Positions 44,748 through 56,719 of a stretch of 64,000 bases of DNA are shown one piece after another (position 1 is the stretch's first letter; every line of letters begins with the position of its first letter). This DNA comes from Heterohyrax brucei (Eukaryota; Chordata; Mammalia; Hyracoidea; Procaviidae), in contig CM053140.1 in the NCBI GenBank assembly GCA_028571685.1, forward strand, positions 152,567,701 to 152,631,700. Reading direction: 5' to 3'. Below the pieces are notes generated by a model, which saw nothing but the letters and a program-made list of their open reading frames with translations, was not told the DNA's origin and searched no databases. The position numbers and the translations under genes are program-made.

Positions 44748-45106
44748 ACTGTCACCAGGCAGTTAGAACGGTGGAAGCTGCATATAGGTGGGCATGTAAA
44801 TTTATATGGGAGTGTACATTTTTTCACTCAGTCATATTAAATAAAAAGAAAAGGAAAACAAGCAGAAAGTTGGGAACTTCAAACCATTCAGAAAGCACCA
44901 CTGGGGGAAGAGCATGTCCTTCAGATCTGAGCTTCCCATGCCAAGACACTCCATGAACAGAGACTGATGCAACACAAGGATCTTTCTCCAGAGCCCATAA
45001 GGGGGAACACCTCCCCCTGGAGCAGACCTGCTGAATTTGGAGTTGTAGCCTGCTGGACTGTCTAAGAATAAACCTTCCTCTGCTAAAGCCAAAAAAAAAA
45101 AAAAAA
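44748..45106 (+). mobile_element. L1-LTR chimeric retroposon with poly(A)
   Basis: The left part (44748-44850) is the last 100 bp of an L1 3' UTR (ACTGTCACCAGGCAGTTAGA, ATGTAAATTTATATGGGAGT). The right part (44851-45089) is the 3' two thirds of a MaLR-like LTR, starting near its TATA position and stopping 20 bp after AATAAA (AGAATAAACCTTCCTCTGCT). A run of about 17 A follows (45090-45106) where the genomic LTR would continue. Flanks AAAATCTG (left) and AAAATTCTG (right) could be a target duplication. This looks like one retroposed transcript, not two neighbouring insertions. Confidence 0.75.
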
Positions 45107-45214
45107 ATTCTGACATTTTCAGACTAAGATTGATTGTTTTACAGTCATGCTGTCATTAACCAAAATAACTGATTTAATAAGTATTTGTTCTACAGCCATC
45201 ACAGTTCTCAGTTT
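45107..45214. other. Unassigned sequence
   Basis: No feature recognised beyond possible continuation of the old L1 fragment to the right. Confidence 0.4.
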
Positions 45215-45380
45215 TTGATCAAGAAGCTATTATGGCTCAGAATATGGTCCGTCTTAGGGAATGTTTCAAGTAAGCTTGAGAAGACTGTTTGTTCAGTAGG
45301 CTATTGGTAACGTATTCTATAAATGTCAATTAGCTCCCTTTGATTCATGGTGCTGTCCATTGATATTTTTGTTATTTAAT
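45215..45380 (-). repeat. Old L1 ORF2 fragment
   Basis: GCTCAGAATATGGTCCGTCT, AATGTTTCAAGTAAGCTTGA and TATTCTATAAATGTCAATTA follow the order of an L1 endonuclease-RT linker in antisense. Diverged. Confidence 0.6.
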
Positions 45381-46649
45381 GAAATAAATTCTTTTCTGTT
45401 ATAATTCACTTAGGCCTTATAATACATTACCAAAGAAGACACAAGAATGGTGACATTATATTCTCTATTTTCCTTAGGACCAAATAGTTTTTTTATCCTT
45501 ACTTGTAACACATCACCCTGATCCAAGAGAGACCTAGCTATTGTTCACAGTAAAAGTGTGGGGAATTGGCCCGAGTCGGACTAATCACAGTCCCCCATAG
45601 AAGTTTTCTAAAGCATTGCTTGTTTTACACAGAATTAATTAAACTACGGCGTCTTTCTCCAGAGATATCTGATCTGGGTGCTATGTTTTCCTATCTCCAA
45701 ACCCTGTCCCCAGGGTTTGGACAAATTGAAACCTGTATGTTTTCACACGTTTCTCTTCAAACCATATGAGTCTTCAGCTTTCAAATGACTTCAGGACTTA
45801 AATAATCACGTCATTCTAACAGTAACAGAAGCAATCCTTCCAGTTAAATAGTCTAAGACATTCATCACACTAAAACTCAGACATAACATACAAGCAGCAT
45901 TAAATCTATTTGGAAATAACTGAAAAGCAGTTCAAAAGGATAGATGGATACTTAAAAAAAATGCCCACAGTATTTGAAAAAAATATATATAATGAAAATT
46001 ATTTTCAAACCACGGACTAATATTAGTGTAGGTCGCATTCATTCTTTGTTACAGGTCTCATTTCTTGTATTATTAAATCAAGTTGTTGAACTAAGAAAAT
46101 AACAATGGTTTACAAAGAACTGTGTTTATTTTGTCAAAGTATCTAGTATGCAGTTATTCAGAGACAGCCCTGTCTGTAAACAGAAAAAAGTAATTTAAGA
46201 ATCTGTTACTCACTCAGAATATTTCCAGATTTCCTGTAGGTCTATGGAGATTGAGTATGTATTTGTGTACAACATTATAACAATTTAATAGAATATTTTG
46301 TTAAGTGAAGCACAGTCATTTGTGGATGCAAACAGTAACTTCATTTATGGGTGACAAAATTCAAAGTTAAATATTTCTTGAGCTCCATTTATAAAAACAA
46401 GTTTCAAAATACAACTATCTAAACTTTTTAAGTTTATTTTCAACAATTTTGTAGTTATTATACTGGTTGTATATCTTTTCATGCATGCAATCGGAAACTG
46501 TAGCTTCTACTTCCACAGCAAAGCATTTTGGTTTATTTAGGTGGCAATGTGTGTTATGTGAATAATATGTTACAATATCTGCAAATGTTCCTTTGGCAGC
46601 TATATTTTTAAAATAATGTTCCTTGTCAATAGCCTTCTGAAAATTTACA
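45381..46649. other. Unassigned DNA
   Basis: No gene or recognised repeat. A 67-codon frame at 45566-45769 has no family signature. Confidence 0.5.
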
Positions 46650-47599
46650 ACTCAAGACAGTTTGTCATACAAATGCACATACATTGTTGTGCAGTACCTT
46701 TTGTTCTTCCCATACTGCAACAGCACACTCCTCCTTTCCACCCTTTGTTTCCTGCATCCATTCACCCAGCTTCTGTCACCCTCTGCCTTCTCATCTCACC
46801 TCCGAACAGCAGCTGCCCAGTGAGTCTCCTGTGTCCACTTAAGCCAAGAAACACACTCTTCAACAGTATAATTTCGTGTTTTGTAATCCATTGCAATCTT
46901 TGTCTGAAAAGCTGGCTTCATGAACGGTTTCAGTTCTGAGCAAAAGAAAATCTGGACGCTATGCATTCCAGGGATCCAACAGTCTGTCAGATAATCAAGT
47001 CTGGTCCTTTTAATAGACTTTAAGTTCTGCACCCCATTTGTCTCCCAGTACATCAGGGATTCTCAGCTGTGTTCTCTATCAGGGCAGTCATTAGTGGTTG
47101 CTGGACACCATCTAGTTCTTCTGGTATCGTGCTGATGTACTCTGTGGGTTATGTGGCACTTTCTGTCTGTTGAGTTCAAATTTTCCTTCTGTCTTTGATA
47201 TTCTTCATTCTCCTTTGCTTCTTGTTGGTTGGGAGAAATTGATGCTTCTTAAAGAGCTACTTGCTATCTTTTAAGACCTGAGATGCTAGTCACCAAAGTG
47301 GGATGTAGAATATGTTCCTAATAAACTTTGCTATGCTAACTGACCTTGAAGTCCCCTGAAATCATTTTTACCAGAACCCTGTTCCTGTTACTCTGTCCCT
47401 GGAAGTGTTTTTGGCTGATTTAGGATTTAGGAATCTTTTTAGCTTTTGATTTAGTCCAGTTATACTGACTTCTCCTCTACTGTGCGTTGTCCTTCCCATC
47501 AACTGAAATAATTCTTGTCTATTATCTAATTACTGAATACTCCTTTCCCATATTTGTAACCATCAAAGACTGTTTTCTTGTGTATTTAAATCTTTTCTT

Positions 47600-50400
47600 C
47601 AGTCCTGGTAGTGGTAGTCTCATACAGCATTTGTCCTTTTTCTACTGACTAATTTCACTCAACACAGTGCCTGCTATATTCCTCCACGTTGTGAGATGTT
47701 TCCAAAATTCATCCTTGTCATTTATCATTGCATAGTATTCCACCGTGTGAATATCATACTGTGTTCATCTATTAGTCCACTGATGGATACCTAGGTCGAT
47801 TCGATCATTTTACTATTGCAAACAGTACAGTGATAAACATTGTTGTACATGTTTCTATTTGCATGGCAGCTTGCTTGTACTAGTCTACATTTCCACTAGC
47901 AATATCTAAAAGTTAAAGTCTCTCCACAGGCTTTCTAACATTTATTATTTTGTATTTGCTTTTGATTAATACCAGACTTTTTGGAGTGCAATGATATGTC
48001 AATGAAGTTTTGATTTACGTTTGTCTAAAGGCTAATAATCTCTAGCATTTCCTCATGTATCTGTTAGCCAGTTGAATGTCTTCTTTTGTGAAGTTCCTGT
48101 TTATATTCTTGGCCCATTTTTAAACTGGGTTTTTTGTCTTTTTATCGTTGGCATTATGTAGTATCTTGCAGATTTCAGAAATTAAACCCTGACGGGAATT
48201 GTTGAATCCAAAAAATTTATTCTAGTCTGTAGGTTGTCTCTTTACTCTTTTAGTGGAGTCTTTAGATGAGCACAAGTGTTTGATTTTGTGGAGTTCTCAG
48301 TAATCTATTTTCTCTTCTGGTGTTTGTTCATTGTTAGTAATGTTTGTATTCTGTTTATATCATGTATTGCTATTTACAACATTGTCCCCGTTTTTTCTTC
48401 AATTATCTTATCATTTTAGATTTGATATTTAAGTCTTTGATCCAATTGGAGATATTTTTTGTTCATAGTGTCAGATATGGGTCTTGTTTCCTTTTTTGCA
48501 GACAGATATCCAATTATGCCAATGCAATTTGTTAAAGACAGTTTCTTTTCTCCAGTGAAAGGACTTTGGGCCTTTGTCAGATATCGCGGCTCTTAAGTGG
48601 GAGGTTTTATGTCAGAATTCTCTATTTCCTTTCATTGGTCTTTGTGTCTGTTGTACAAGCACCAGTCTATTTTGACTACCATTGCAGTATAATAGATTCT
48701 CAAATCAAGTAGAATGAGACCTCCCACTTTGTTCTTCTTCAGTAATTCTTTACTTCTCAGGGGCTTCTTCTCTTTCCACGTGGGTTGGTGATTCATTTCT
48801 TGGTCTTATTTAAAAATGCCATTGGGATCTGGATCAAGATTTCACTGTATCTGTATATAACTTTGGATATGATAGACATTATCATGACATTGAGTCTTCC
48901 CACCCGTAATTAAGGTAGGTTTCTCCATTTTTTTATATCTCTTTGATTTCTTGAAGTAGTATCTTGTAGTTTTCTTTGTAAAGGTGTTTTGTGTCTCTGG
49001 TTGGATTTATTGCTAAGTATTTTATCTTCTTGGAGTCTGTTTTAAATGGTGTTGGTTTAGTGATTTCTTCTTTGACGTTTTGGCACTTGGCTTTGGCTTG
49101 GCTTTGTTTGTTGGTATAAAGGAACCCAACTTAGTTACTAATGTTTTCCTTGACTTTGTTATTTCCAGTAGGCTTTTTATTTTTTTAATTTCTTTGGGTT
49201 TTCTGTATAAAGTCATATCATCTGCAGATAGAGAAACTTTTACTTCTCTCTTCAAGATTAGATGACTTTTATTTCTTTTTCTAGCCTTATTGCTCTGGCA
49301 GGAACTTTCAGAATAATGTTGCATAAACATGGTGACAGAAGATATTCTATCTGGTTTCTGTTCCCAAAGGGAAAATTTCACACACTTTCCATTTAGGATG
49401 ATTTTGACTCTTTGTATAAGTACCCTTCATTGTGCTGAGGAAATTTCCCTTCTATTTCCATTTTGCAGATATATTTTAACATAAATGGGTGTTGGACTTC
49501 ATCAATCCATTTTCTGAATCAATTGGTAAAACCAAGTGGTTCGTGCCTTTAGTTTTACTTATGTGGTTGATTATACTGATGGTCTTACTAATATTGAACC
49601 ATCTGTGCATCCCTGATATGAATTCACCTTAGTTACCGTAAATTACTTTTTGCTATTGATTTCAACTTTTAAGGCTTTATGGTCTGAGAAGATGCTTTAC
49701 ACTATTTCAATGGTTGGGATTTTGTTGAGACTTGCTTTATGGCCTAATACGTGGCCTATTCTGGAGAGTGTTCAATGTGCATTGGAAATTAAGGTGTATT
49801 TGTCTGTTGTTGGGTGGAGATTTCTGTATATGTCTATGAGGTTTAGTTGGTTGATTGTCACAAGATGATTTTCCGTACCTTTAATGATTCCCCCCCTCCC
49901 CGCTGAATGTTCTACTCATTATGAAAGTTGGAGTGTCAAAGTCTCCAGTTACGGTGGAACAATCTGTCTCATTTTTCAATCTTGTCAGTGTTTGCTCCAA
50001 GCATTTGGAAGCTCTGATGTGTGCATAAATTTTTAATATTGTTTTAGCTTCCCTATATGTTTTAGCTTCCTTATATGTTTTAGCTTCCTTATATTTTAGC
50101 TTCCTTATATTCCTTTAAGCAATAAATAGTGACCATTCTTGTCTATGATGAAGGATTTTACTTTAAAGTCTATTTCATCTGAGATTAAAATTGTTACTCC
50201 TGCTCTTCTTTGCATGTTGCTACCTTGGTATATATTTTGCCATGCTTTAATTTTCAGTTTGTTCAGATCTTTTGAGCCTAAGGTGTGTTTCTTGTAAGTA
50301 ACATACAGACAGACCATGTTTTTTGATTCAACCTGTTACTCATTCAGTGTAATTATTGATAGATAAGAATTTAGTGGTGTCATTTTTGTGCCTTTATTTT
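47600..50400 (-). pseudogene. L1 ORF2 pseudogene, copy C
   Basis: Endonuclease pieces at 50105-50317 read LNKLKIKAWQNIYQGSNMQR and AGVTILISDEIDFKVKS. The catalytic RT box survives as SADD (KVSLSADDMTLYRKPKEIKK) within 49022-49381. C-terminal nucleotides at 47640-48000 match the other copies. Heavily frameshifted. Confidence 0.88.
50041..50112. repeat. 18-bp minisatellite in L1 copy C
   Basis: Four consecutive GTTTTAGCTTCCTTATAT-type units, the last shortened, in the ORF2 endonuclease region. Confidence 0.9.
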
Positions 50401-50829
50401 TGTGTTGCTGACATTTTATTTGTTCTACTTAATATTCTGCTTTTGGTCATTTTTCTTTACAGGTTTTCCTTTCATCTCTTTTCGTGTTGGTTTTGTATCT
50501 ATTGAGATTTCAAGACAGAGTTTCTTGTTTTGATGTGTGGTATTGATAGTTTGCTTTGTGATTACACTATTACCCCCAGTATTCTAAGTTTAAACTATCT
50601 TTAACTTCTTTGTATCTCCTTGACTTCCTCTGCATCTGAAAGGTCTATAAACACATTAATATGCCCCCCTTTTTAGTATAATGTTGTTGTGATTAACATA
50701 CTGAGAACTCTGTTTCCCTACCTTTAATATTTTAGCTTTTAGTGAGCTCTGTTACTTCCCTAACCAAGTAGGACTCTGGACGGTGTGTCCTGCATGGCAT
50801 CCTTGAGTATATATGTCTGCTGTTGTTGA

Positions 50830-51736
50830 TTTTCTAATCAAAGAACTTCCTTCTCTGTTTCCTGTAATTTTGATTTGTTTTTGGCAAAGTCTCTAAGTTT
50901 CTGTTTATCTTGGAATGTCCTAATTTCACCGTTATATGAGAGAGACAGTTTTGCAGAATGTATGCATCTTGATTGGAAGTTTTTTGTTTGTTTGTTTGTT
51001 TCCTTCAAGACTTTGTATGTGTCATCCCATTGCCTTCTTATTTTCAATTTTCAGCTGAGTAACTGGAGGTCAGTCTAAGAGACTTTCTTTTGTAAGTTAG
51101 TTGTGGTTTAAGCCTAGCTGGCCTTAAGAGCTTTACTTTATGTTTCATTTTGTTGAGGTTGATTATAATACGTGTTGTTGTCTTTCTTTAGGCATCTACC
51201 TTTTGTGGAATTTAATGCACATTTTGAATAGATACCATCTCACCTTTCTTGATGTCAGGGAATTATTCTGTCAGCAATGCTTCGACAATTCTCTCTGTAT
51301 TTTCTGCTATCCTTCCCTGTTCTGGTACTCCAATCACTCATAAATTATTCCTCTTGACAGAGTCCCACATGACTCTTAATGATTCTTCATTTTTCTTGAT
51401 TCTTTGGTCTGATATTTCCTCATGAATACTGTTTTCAAGTGCTTTATCTTCAGTCTTGCTAATTCTGTATTCCATTGCCTCGATCCTTTGACATTCAATT
51501 AAATTGTCTAACTGAGCTTTTATTATTAATCTGATGAATTTTAGATCATTGTTATTCTAGCAATTCATATAGCTTGTTTAATTTTTCATTTTGTTCTGCT
51601 GTGCTTTGTCTAATCTCCTTCCTAAGATCTAGAAGGTCTCTATGCATAATTCTTTTATATTCTGCCTCCAATAGTTTCAGGAATACTTCACCATCGGGGA
51701 ACTTTTTTTATTCTTTATTTTGAGTTTTCTGGAGCC
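50830..51736 (-). pseudogene. L1 ORF1 pseudogene, copy C, unit 1
   Basis: The C-terminal region reads FQSRCIHSAKLSLSYNGEIR then TFQDKQKLRDFAKNKSKLQE (50838-51047). The antisense order continues through the RRM-like region (51120-51380) and an N-terminal coiled-coil part, to a likely initiator at about 51736 (GGAGCCATGGGG). Broken by frameshifts. Confidence 0.82.
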
Positions 51737-51779
51737 ATGGGGTCTGCTTCTTTAAATGATTAGAGATTGATTGTTGTCT

Positions 51780-51975
51780 ATGAACCATCAGAAATCTTCT
51801 GTGATGTAATTGTTAGATTATTGCAGTCTAATTCCATAAAAAGAGTTCCAAAATTGCTTTGAGGAGTGGAAAAGACACTGATGTCAATGCATAGCTTTCC
51901 AAGACAACCGTAGCGACATTCAGCAATGAAGTACGTGGTACTTTTTCTAGGGTGAGTTTGCAAATTAATTGTCAG
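51780..51975. other. Unexplained insert between the ORF1 units of L1 copy C
   Basis: Lies after the first ORF1 start and before the repeated inter-ORF spacer. It has no counterpart in unit 2. A 61-codon minus-strand frame (51778-51963) reads STTYFIAECRYGCLGKLCID; I do not recognise it. Confidence 0.35.
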
Positions 51976-52199
51976 TTCTCATGCAACTGCTTTTCTTTAA
52001 GTTCCTCCTTTTTTTTGGTTATAATTGTGTCATCTCTATATAGCAATATCATTGTTTCCTATTTTCAGTGTTTTAGCTGCCAGCCATTTTAGCTGAGATT
52101 TATTTTATAATTTTACTATCTGGGTTGAAATCTGGCTGCTCTGTCCTGCATTCTAATCATGTGTTTTTATCTAATGTTATTGATTTTCTAACTGATTCC

Positions 52200-53080
52200 T
52201 TCTAGAATTTCTTTTAATTTTGGTTTGGTTTTGAAAATTTTCTAAATTTCTGTTTATCTGGAAATGTCCTAGTTTTGCCATCATATGTGAGAGACAATTT
52301 TGCTGGATATATAGTACCTGGCTGGTAATTTTTTTTCTCCTTCAAGGCTTCATATATGTCATCACAATGCCTTCTGGCAATGCCTTCTTGTCTGCATGGT
52401 TTTTGTTGAGAAACTAGCCTCATTGACTCTGCTTTGTAGACTAGTTTTCATTTATCCTTAGCCACTTTCAAAATTCTCCTTTTCTCTTTAGTTTCAGAAA
52501 GTTTGATTACAATATATCTTGGTGTCTTTCTTTCAGCATTTACCTTCTGAGGAGTTTGATGAGGGTCTTGGATAGATATCTTCTCATTTTTTGTGATGTC
52601 AAGGAAGCTTTCTGTCATAAAATCTTTGACACTTTTCTCTGTGCATTCTGCTGTCCACTCTTCCTCCCCTGTTCTCCAATTACTTGTAAATCATTCCTCT
52701 TAGTAAAGAGAACCAGAAAACTCTCAGTGCTTTTTTGAAGTATTTTCATCCAATTTTTTTTCAAGTATGGGGTTTAGAGTGCTTTATCTTTAATCTCACT
52801 GAGTTTGACTATTATTGCTTCAATTCTGCTCCTTTTAATTTACAATTGAGTCATATAATTCTTTAATTTTATTATTAATTTCCTGAATTTCTAATTCTTG
52901 CTGCTGTTTGCTTTCCTGACAAAATTTAACTTGTCATTGTGCTCTGCTGCATTTTACCTGATCTCCTGATGAATTTTAAGTGTTAATCTTTCTTATTGCA
53001 CCTCTGATGTCGTCAGAGTGTTCTCATCATCTAAAAAATGTTATGGTTATTTTGGGAGCTTTCTGAAGAAACTGGGGTCT
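52200..53080 (-). pseudogene. L1 ORF1 pseudogene, copy C, unit 2
   Basis: The C-terminal region reads YQPGTIYPAKLSLTYDGKTR then TFPDKQKFRKFSK (52214-52423), parallel to unit 1 at an offset near 1354 bp. RRM and coiled-coil antisense sequence follows to about 53080, then the 5' UTR. Multiple stops. Confidence 0.82.
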
Positions 53081-54205
53081 ATCTCTTTATGTGATTTTTT
53101 TTGTTCACTGTTGTCTCTGAGCCACCAGAAACTTGTTTTATGTTTGCCTTACATGTTCTATCTTCTTGATTTGTTTTGAAATGTCCAAATAGGCTGGTTG
53201 TGATTTTTTAGTTTAATTACTGGTGCCTTTGATGCTCTACTGTCCTGTCATCATGTAGTTATAGTTGTTAATAGGCACGTGAACACAAGGGTTCATTTGC
53301 TTTTCTTGTATTTATTTGTGTTAGGTGCCCAGGTGGTCAGTCACTAAATGTGTGGTGCAAGTTCTCCCACTGCAGTCTTAGATGGGCAAGGATGATTGCT
53401 GTAGGCACAGGTATCTGGCTGTGTATGCTGAGAAACGCAGTGGGCTGACAGTTTTCGATGAGTGTTTCTGAGGAAACTATGTCCCTGTTCTTTAAGGCAC
53501 ATAGTTGAGTAGATTTTGGAGCTTGAATGTAGATGCTGAATGCTGAACACAGTGGTGAGTGGAAATTAAGTTCAGCGGATTTCTTACACCTTTGTCTAGG
53601 CAAAAGAACTCTTTCTGCCCTGAGTTCCCAGCTCAAGGGAGTAAGCAGGGTTTTTTTTCCCTAGTATCTGTTGAATTGTTTCCTCTGCAACAGTAGGAGA
53701 ATGGATCAGAGCCCATGTAAGAATTTCTACCTCCTGCCCAGATGTTGCATCAGTCGCTAATGCTAGCTCAGCATTTTGTAGAAGTGAAGAGGGAACAATG
53801 AGAAAGCAGGAGCAGGTTTATTCTGAAGGAAACTTTTAGATGCATGCAGTAGATTAAGCACAAGCTATTTAGCTTTTGGTGATTGAATGCTATTTTTCAC
53901 CAATTCGGGGGCATGAGTGCATACTAATCTGCTCAGCCTCTTCTGCTTCTTTCCAAACATCATTGCTCCACTTACATTACTTGCTTCAGCCAAACCTACT
54001 ACAGGTGCCAGTTCTCACTGGGTTGTATATGTCCTAGGTTCTTTTGGACCTACTCTTGCTTCCTCATAGCTAAATCTTAATATACACTTTGATGTTCAGG
54101 GTATCTAGACTATCATATAATCAATTCACTTGATTTTTGAGTCTTTGTTGTTAGAGGAATCACAGGAAACAATTGACTAACCCATTATCTTGGCCCCACT
54201 ACTCT

Positions 54206-55244
54206 TGTGCAAATATTTGTCTTTTGGAATAGTTGCTGACACTTCTTCAGCAAATTTATTTCCTGTATTCAAGGACATACCATGGCTGCCATAATAGGTA
54301 GAAAATGTATATTTAAAATGTTATGTATTTTGCAACAGTAAAAATAATTGTAAAGTTACACCTTAAGGTACAAAGTAAACACAGTAATATATCTCAATTA
54401 CTTTCTATATTCTATACTTTTATTTCCTACATATAATTCACCTAATTTATGATTAATAATTTCTCCATTGATTCAATTATCTGACAGTTTGGTGGATTCA
54501 TGACATGGATCATAGAATCTATTTCATCATTGATTCTACCATTTGACAGTTTGGTGGATTCATGTCATAGGTCATTGAATCACTGGCTGATGCACAAACT
54601 CACTGACAGATGCAAGAATGTTGAATAATTATTTGATAACCCTGTGATACAAGAAAATGTTCACTGCCTCACAGCAGATGGTAGACAGTGAACTTACTAG
54701 AGATACATGAAAACATCAGTAAACAAAGAGATGTTTAGTAAAATAACAAAGAAAAGTGAGTACGTAATTGTAGTAATATTGTCTATTGAATGTTTTAAGT
54801 TAAACTACTTAGTTAAGAATAAGACGAAAGCTTCAAATTACTTTATATATGAATGGGATAATTAGTCTGCATTTCAAAAAGTAGGAAGTGTTCATGATAA
54901 TTCATACAAGTAAAAGAATATATATGTGTTATTACATGTATACAATACACATACATGGTTTTAGAAATTAAACAGACCCCATTACCATCTGACTTCTTCA
55001 CTCCTAATTTTTATATGTGGAGAGTAACAATTAAAAATTTTGACATACCAAGATTTCATAACTTCTTAGTAACAAGACAAAGAACAGAATTCTGGGCTAT
55101 CATCTTCCAGTATAATGCACTTTCTCCTAAAATATAGTTTCCAGTTTTGTGTAAATATAATATTTTTGGAATTTGTATAAGAAATTCAAATCAATAAAAA
55201 CTATTTGTTTTAATTCAGTTCCAGTTCAACTGCACATGCAGTAC
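54206..55244. other. Unassigned DNA with a 62-bp tandem duplication
   Basis: 54462-54523 and 54524-54584 are two tandem copies sharing GACAGTTTGGTGGATTCATG. No gene recognised; the rest is AT-rich. Confidence 0.5.
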
Positions 55245-55805
55245 TTCTTTGGACCCCAACCATCCAGAGCTAGGTCAGAACTCACAGGTTAAAAGTGCAG
55301 TTCTCCAGACTACCAAAACTGATCCAGACTTCAAATATCAGCCTTAAGCTTTTCAATTCCAAGCCTTCCTCAATTCTGATCTGCTGGCTCCCATTATTCC
55401 CTTAAGTTAAATAATTAATTAGAATGCCTTATAAAACTCACTTGGCTGGCTGGCTGTAGAACTCATGGAAAGTGTTATCGTTATGATTAAAGTTTTATTA
55501 CAGGTAAATTTATAAAAACAAAGACATGAACAAAAAGGGATTTGAAAGGGTTCCAAACATAGAGGCTTTGTGTTCCAAAAACACAAACATTATCCTTCAT
55601 GTGCATTGATGTCTTTCACTGATCAGGAAGCCCAAAGTGTGTCAGTACCTACAACTATCATTGGCACCTTTTTGTATAGGCATGATTTATTGAATCAGCC
55701 TCTCTTTTCTGAGGTCAGCTGATATCATTCTGTTGGACTTTTTGTCCTGTCCAGTGGCAAGTACTCAGGTGTGGTATGGCGATCTTATCAAAAGCATTTT
55801 CAATG
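55245..55805 (-). mobile_element. Probable MLT2-like ERVL LTR
   Basis: GGCTGTAGAACTCATGGAAA, AAAGTTTTATTACAGGTAAA, GATTTGAAAGGGTTCCAAAC and GATCAGGAAGCCCAAAGTGT recall the antisense order of ERVL MLT2-class LTRs. Boundaries are approximate. Confidence 0.45.
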
Positions 55806-55934
55806 CTGTGGAAATTCCAGTGTTCAAAGGTTATCTCTCATGAACAAAAGACAAAAATGTCTCTTAAACTTCACTGCAGTTTTTACTAAATAAATACATA
55901 GACTGTGTACTCTAGAACATATATAACGCATTTG

Positions 55935-56134
55935 ACTGGTTTCATAATTTTTGCCCCTGCTTTTATAAGTTTTACTGTAACATAGCCCCATCCATTCATT
56001 TGTTATAGTCTGTGGCTGCTTTCCAAGTTGTGTGGTTGAGACAAATGCCATGTGGTCTCCAAATTCTAATGCATTTGCTATCAAACCTTTAAAGAAAAAA
56101 AAAAAAAAAAACTTCCTATCCCTGATTTAGCCTG
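55935..56134 (-). mobile_element. MER20 (hAT-Charlie) DNA transposon
   Basis: On the minus strand: TCAGGGATAGGAAGTTTTTT terminal end, then CAAATGCATTAGAATTTGGA, CACATGGCATTTGTCTCAAC, GGAAAGCAGCCACAGACTAT, AACAAATGAATGGATGGGGC and ACAGTAAAACTTATAAAAGC. Order and spacing match MER20, with a T/A run expanded near 56095-56110. The right end beyond CAAAAATTATGAAAC is lost. The 86-codon frame here is transposon sequence. Confidence 0.8.
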
Positions 56135-56224
56135 TAGGAGATAGTTGCTGTCTTTTTTCTTTTTCTTAAATTTTCAACCCACTGAAATTTTTCAAATAAT
56201 TTTGTAAATATAACAAAAAAGTAC

Positions 56225-56719
56225 TGTACTAGCCATCTAGTGCTACTTTAACAGAAATACCACAAGTGGATGACTTTCAAAAGAGAAATTCTATTTTGTC
56301 ACATTTCAGTAGAATAAAAGTCCAAATTCAGGGTATCTGCTCCAGAGTAAGGCTCTCTCTGTTGACTCTGGAGGAAGGTACTTGTCAACAATCTTCCCCT
56401 GGGCTGCAAGCTTTGGAGGTTCAAGGACCTGAGTCTTTTCCAGAGGAAGTGCTCAGTTTCCAGCACAGCTTTTTGGTTGTATGAAGTCCCCAATTTTCTC
56501 TGCTAGCTTCTTCTCTTTATATCACAAGAGATTACCTCAAAGCACAAAACAATCTTACACAATGAGTGCTGCCCCACCAACACAACTGTGCCCACCGACC
56601 CTTATCAACACCATAGAAGCGGGATTTACTACATAGTGGACATCACACAATACCAAGAATCATAGCTTAGCTAAATTGCTACAAAGATTTTTGTGTGAAC
56701 ACAATCCAAATCCATGACA
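56225..56719 (-). mobile_element. MaLR-like LTR, full length, inverted
   Basis: About 495 bp, from TGTACTAGCCATCTAGTGCT to CAATCCAAATCCATGACA. Its right end directly touches a 5'-truncated plus-strand LTR of the same family. No matching target duplication seen, so part of the original context may be lost. Confidence 0.88.

Larger units (their letters stand above)
46650..54205 (-). mobile_element. L1 LINE, copy C, older, near full length with two ORF1 units
   Basis: Minus strand. The 3' UTR covers about 46650-47600, ORF2 47600-50400, first ORF1 unit 50670-52000, second ORF1 unit 52000-53100, and 5' UTR 53100-54205, ending near CTTGGCCCCACTACTC. More diverged than copies A and B. Open frames at 46616-46939 and 46796-47053 are 3' UTR sequence. 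Confidence 0.88.

Noticed and set aside
46616..47053. Overlapping 107- and 85-codon frames as genes
   Set aside because: Both fall in the L1 copy C 3' UTR.
50041..50112. CRISPR-like array
   Set aside because: Four contiguous 18-bp units without spacers, in a mammalian L1; a minisatellite.
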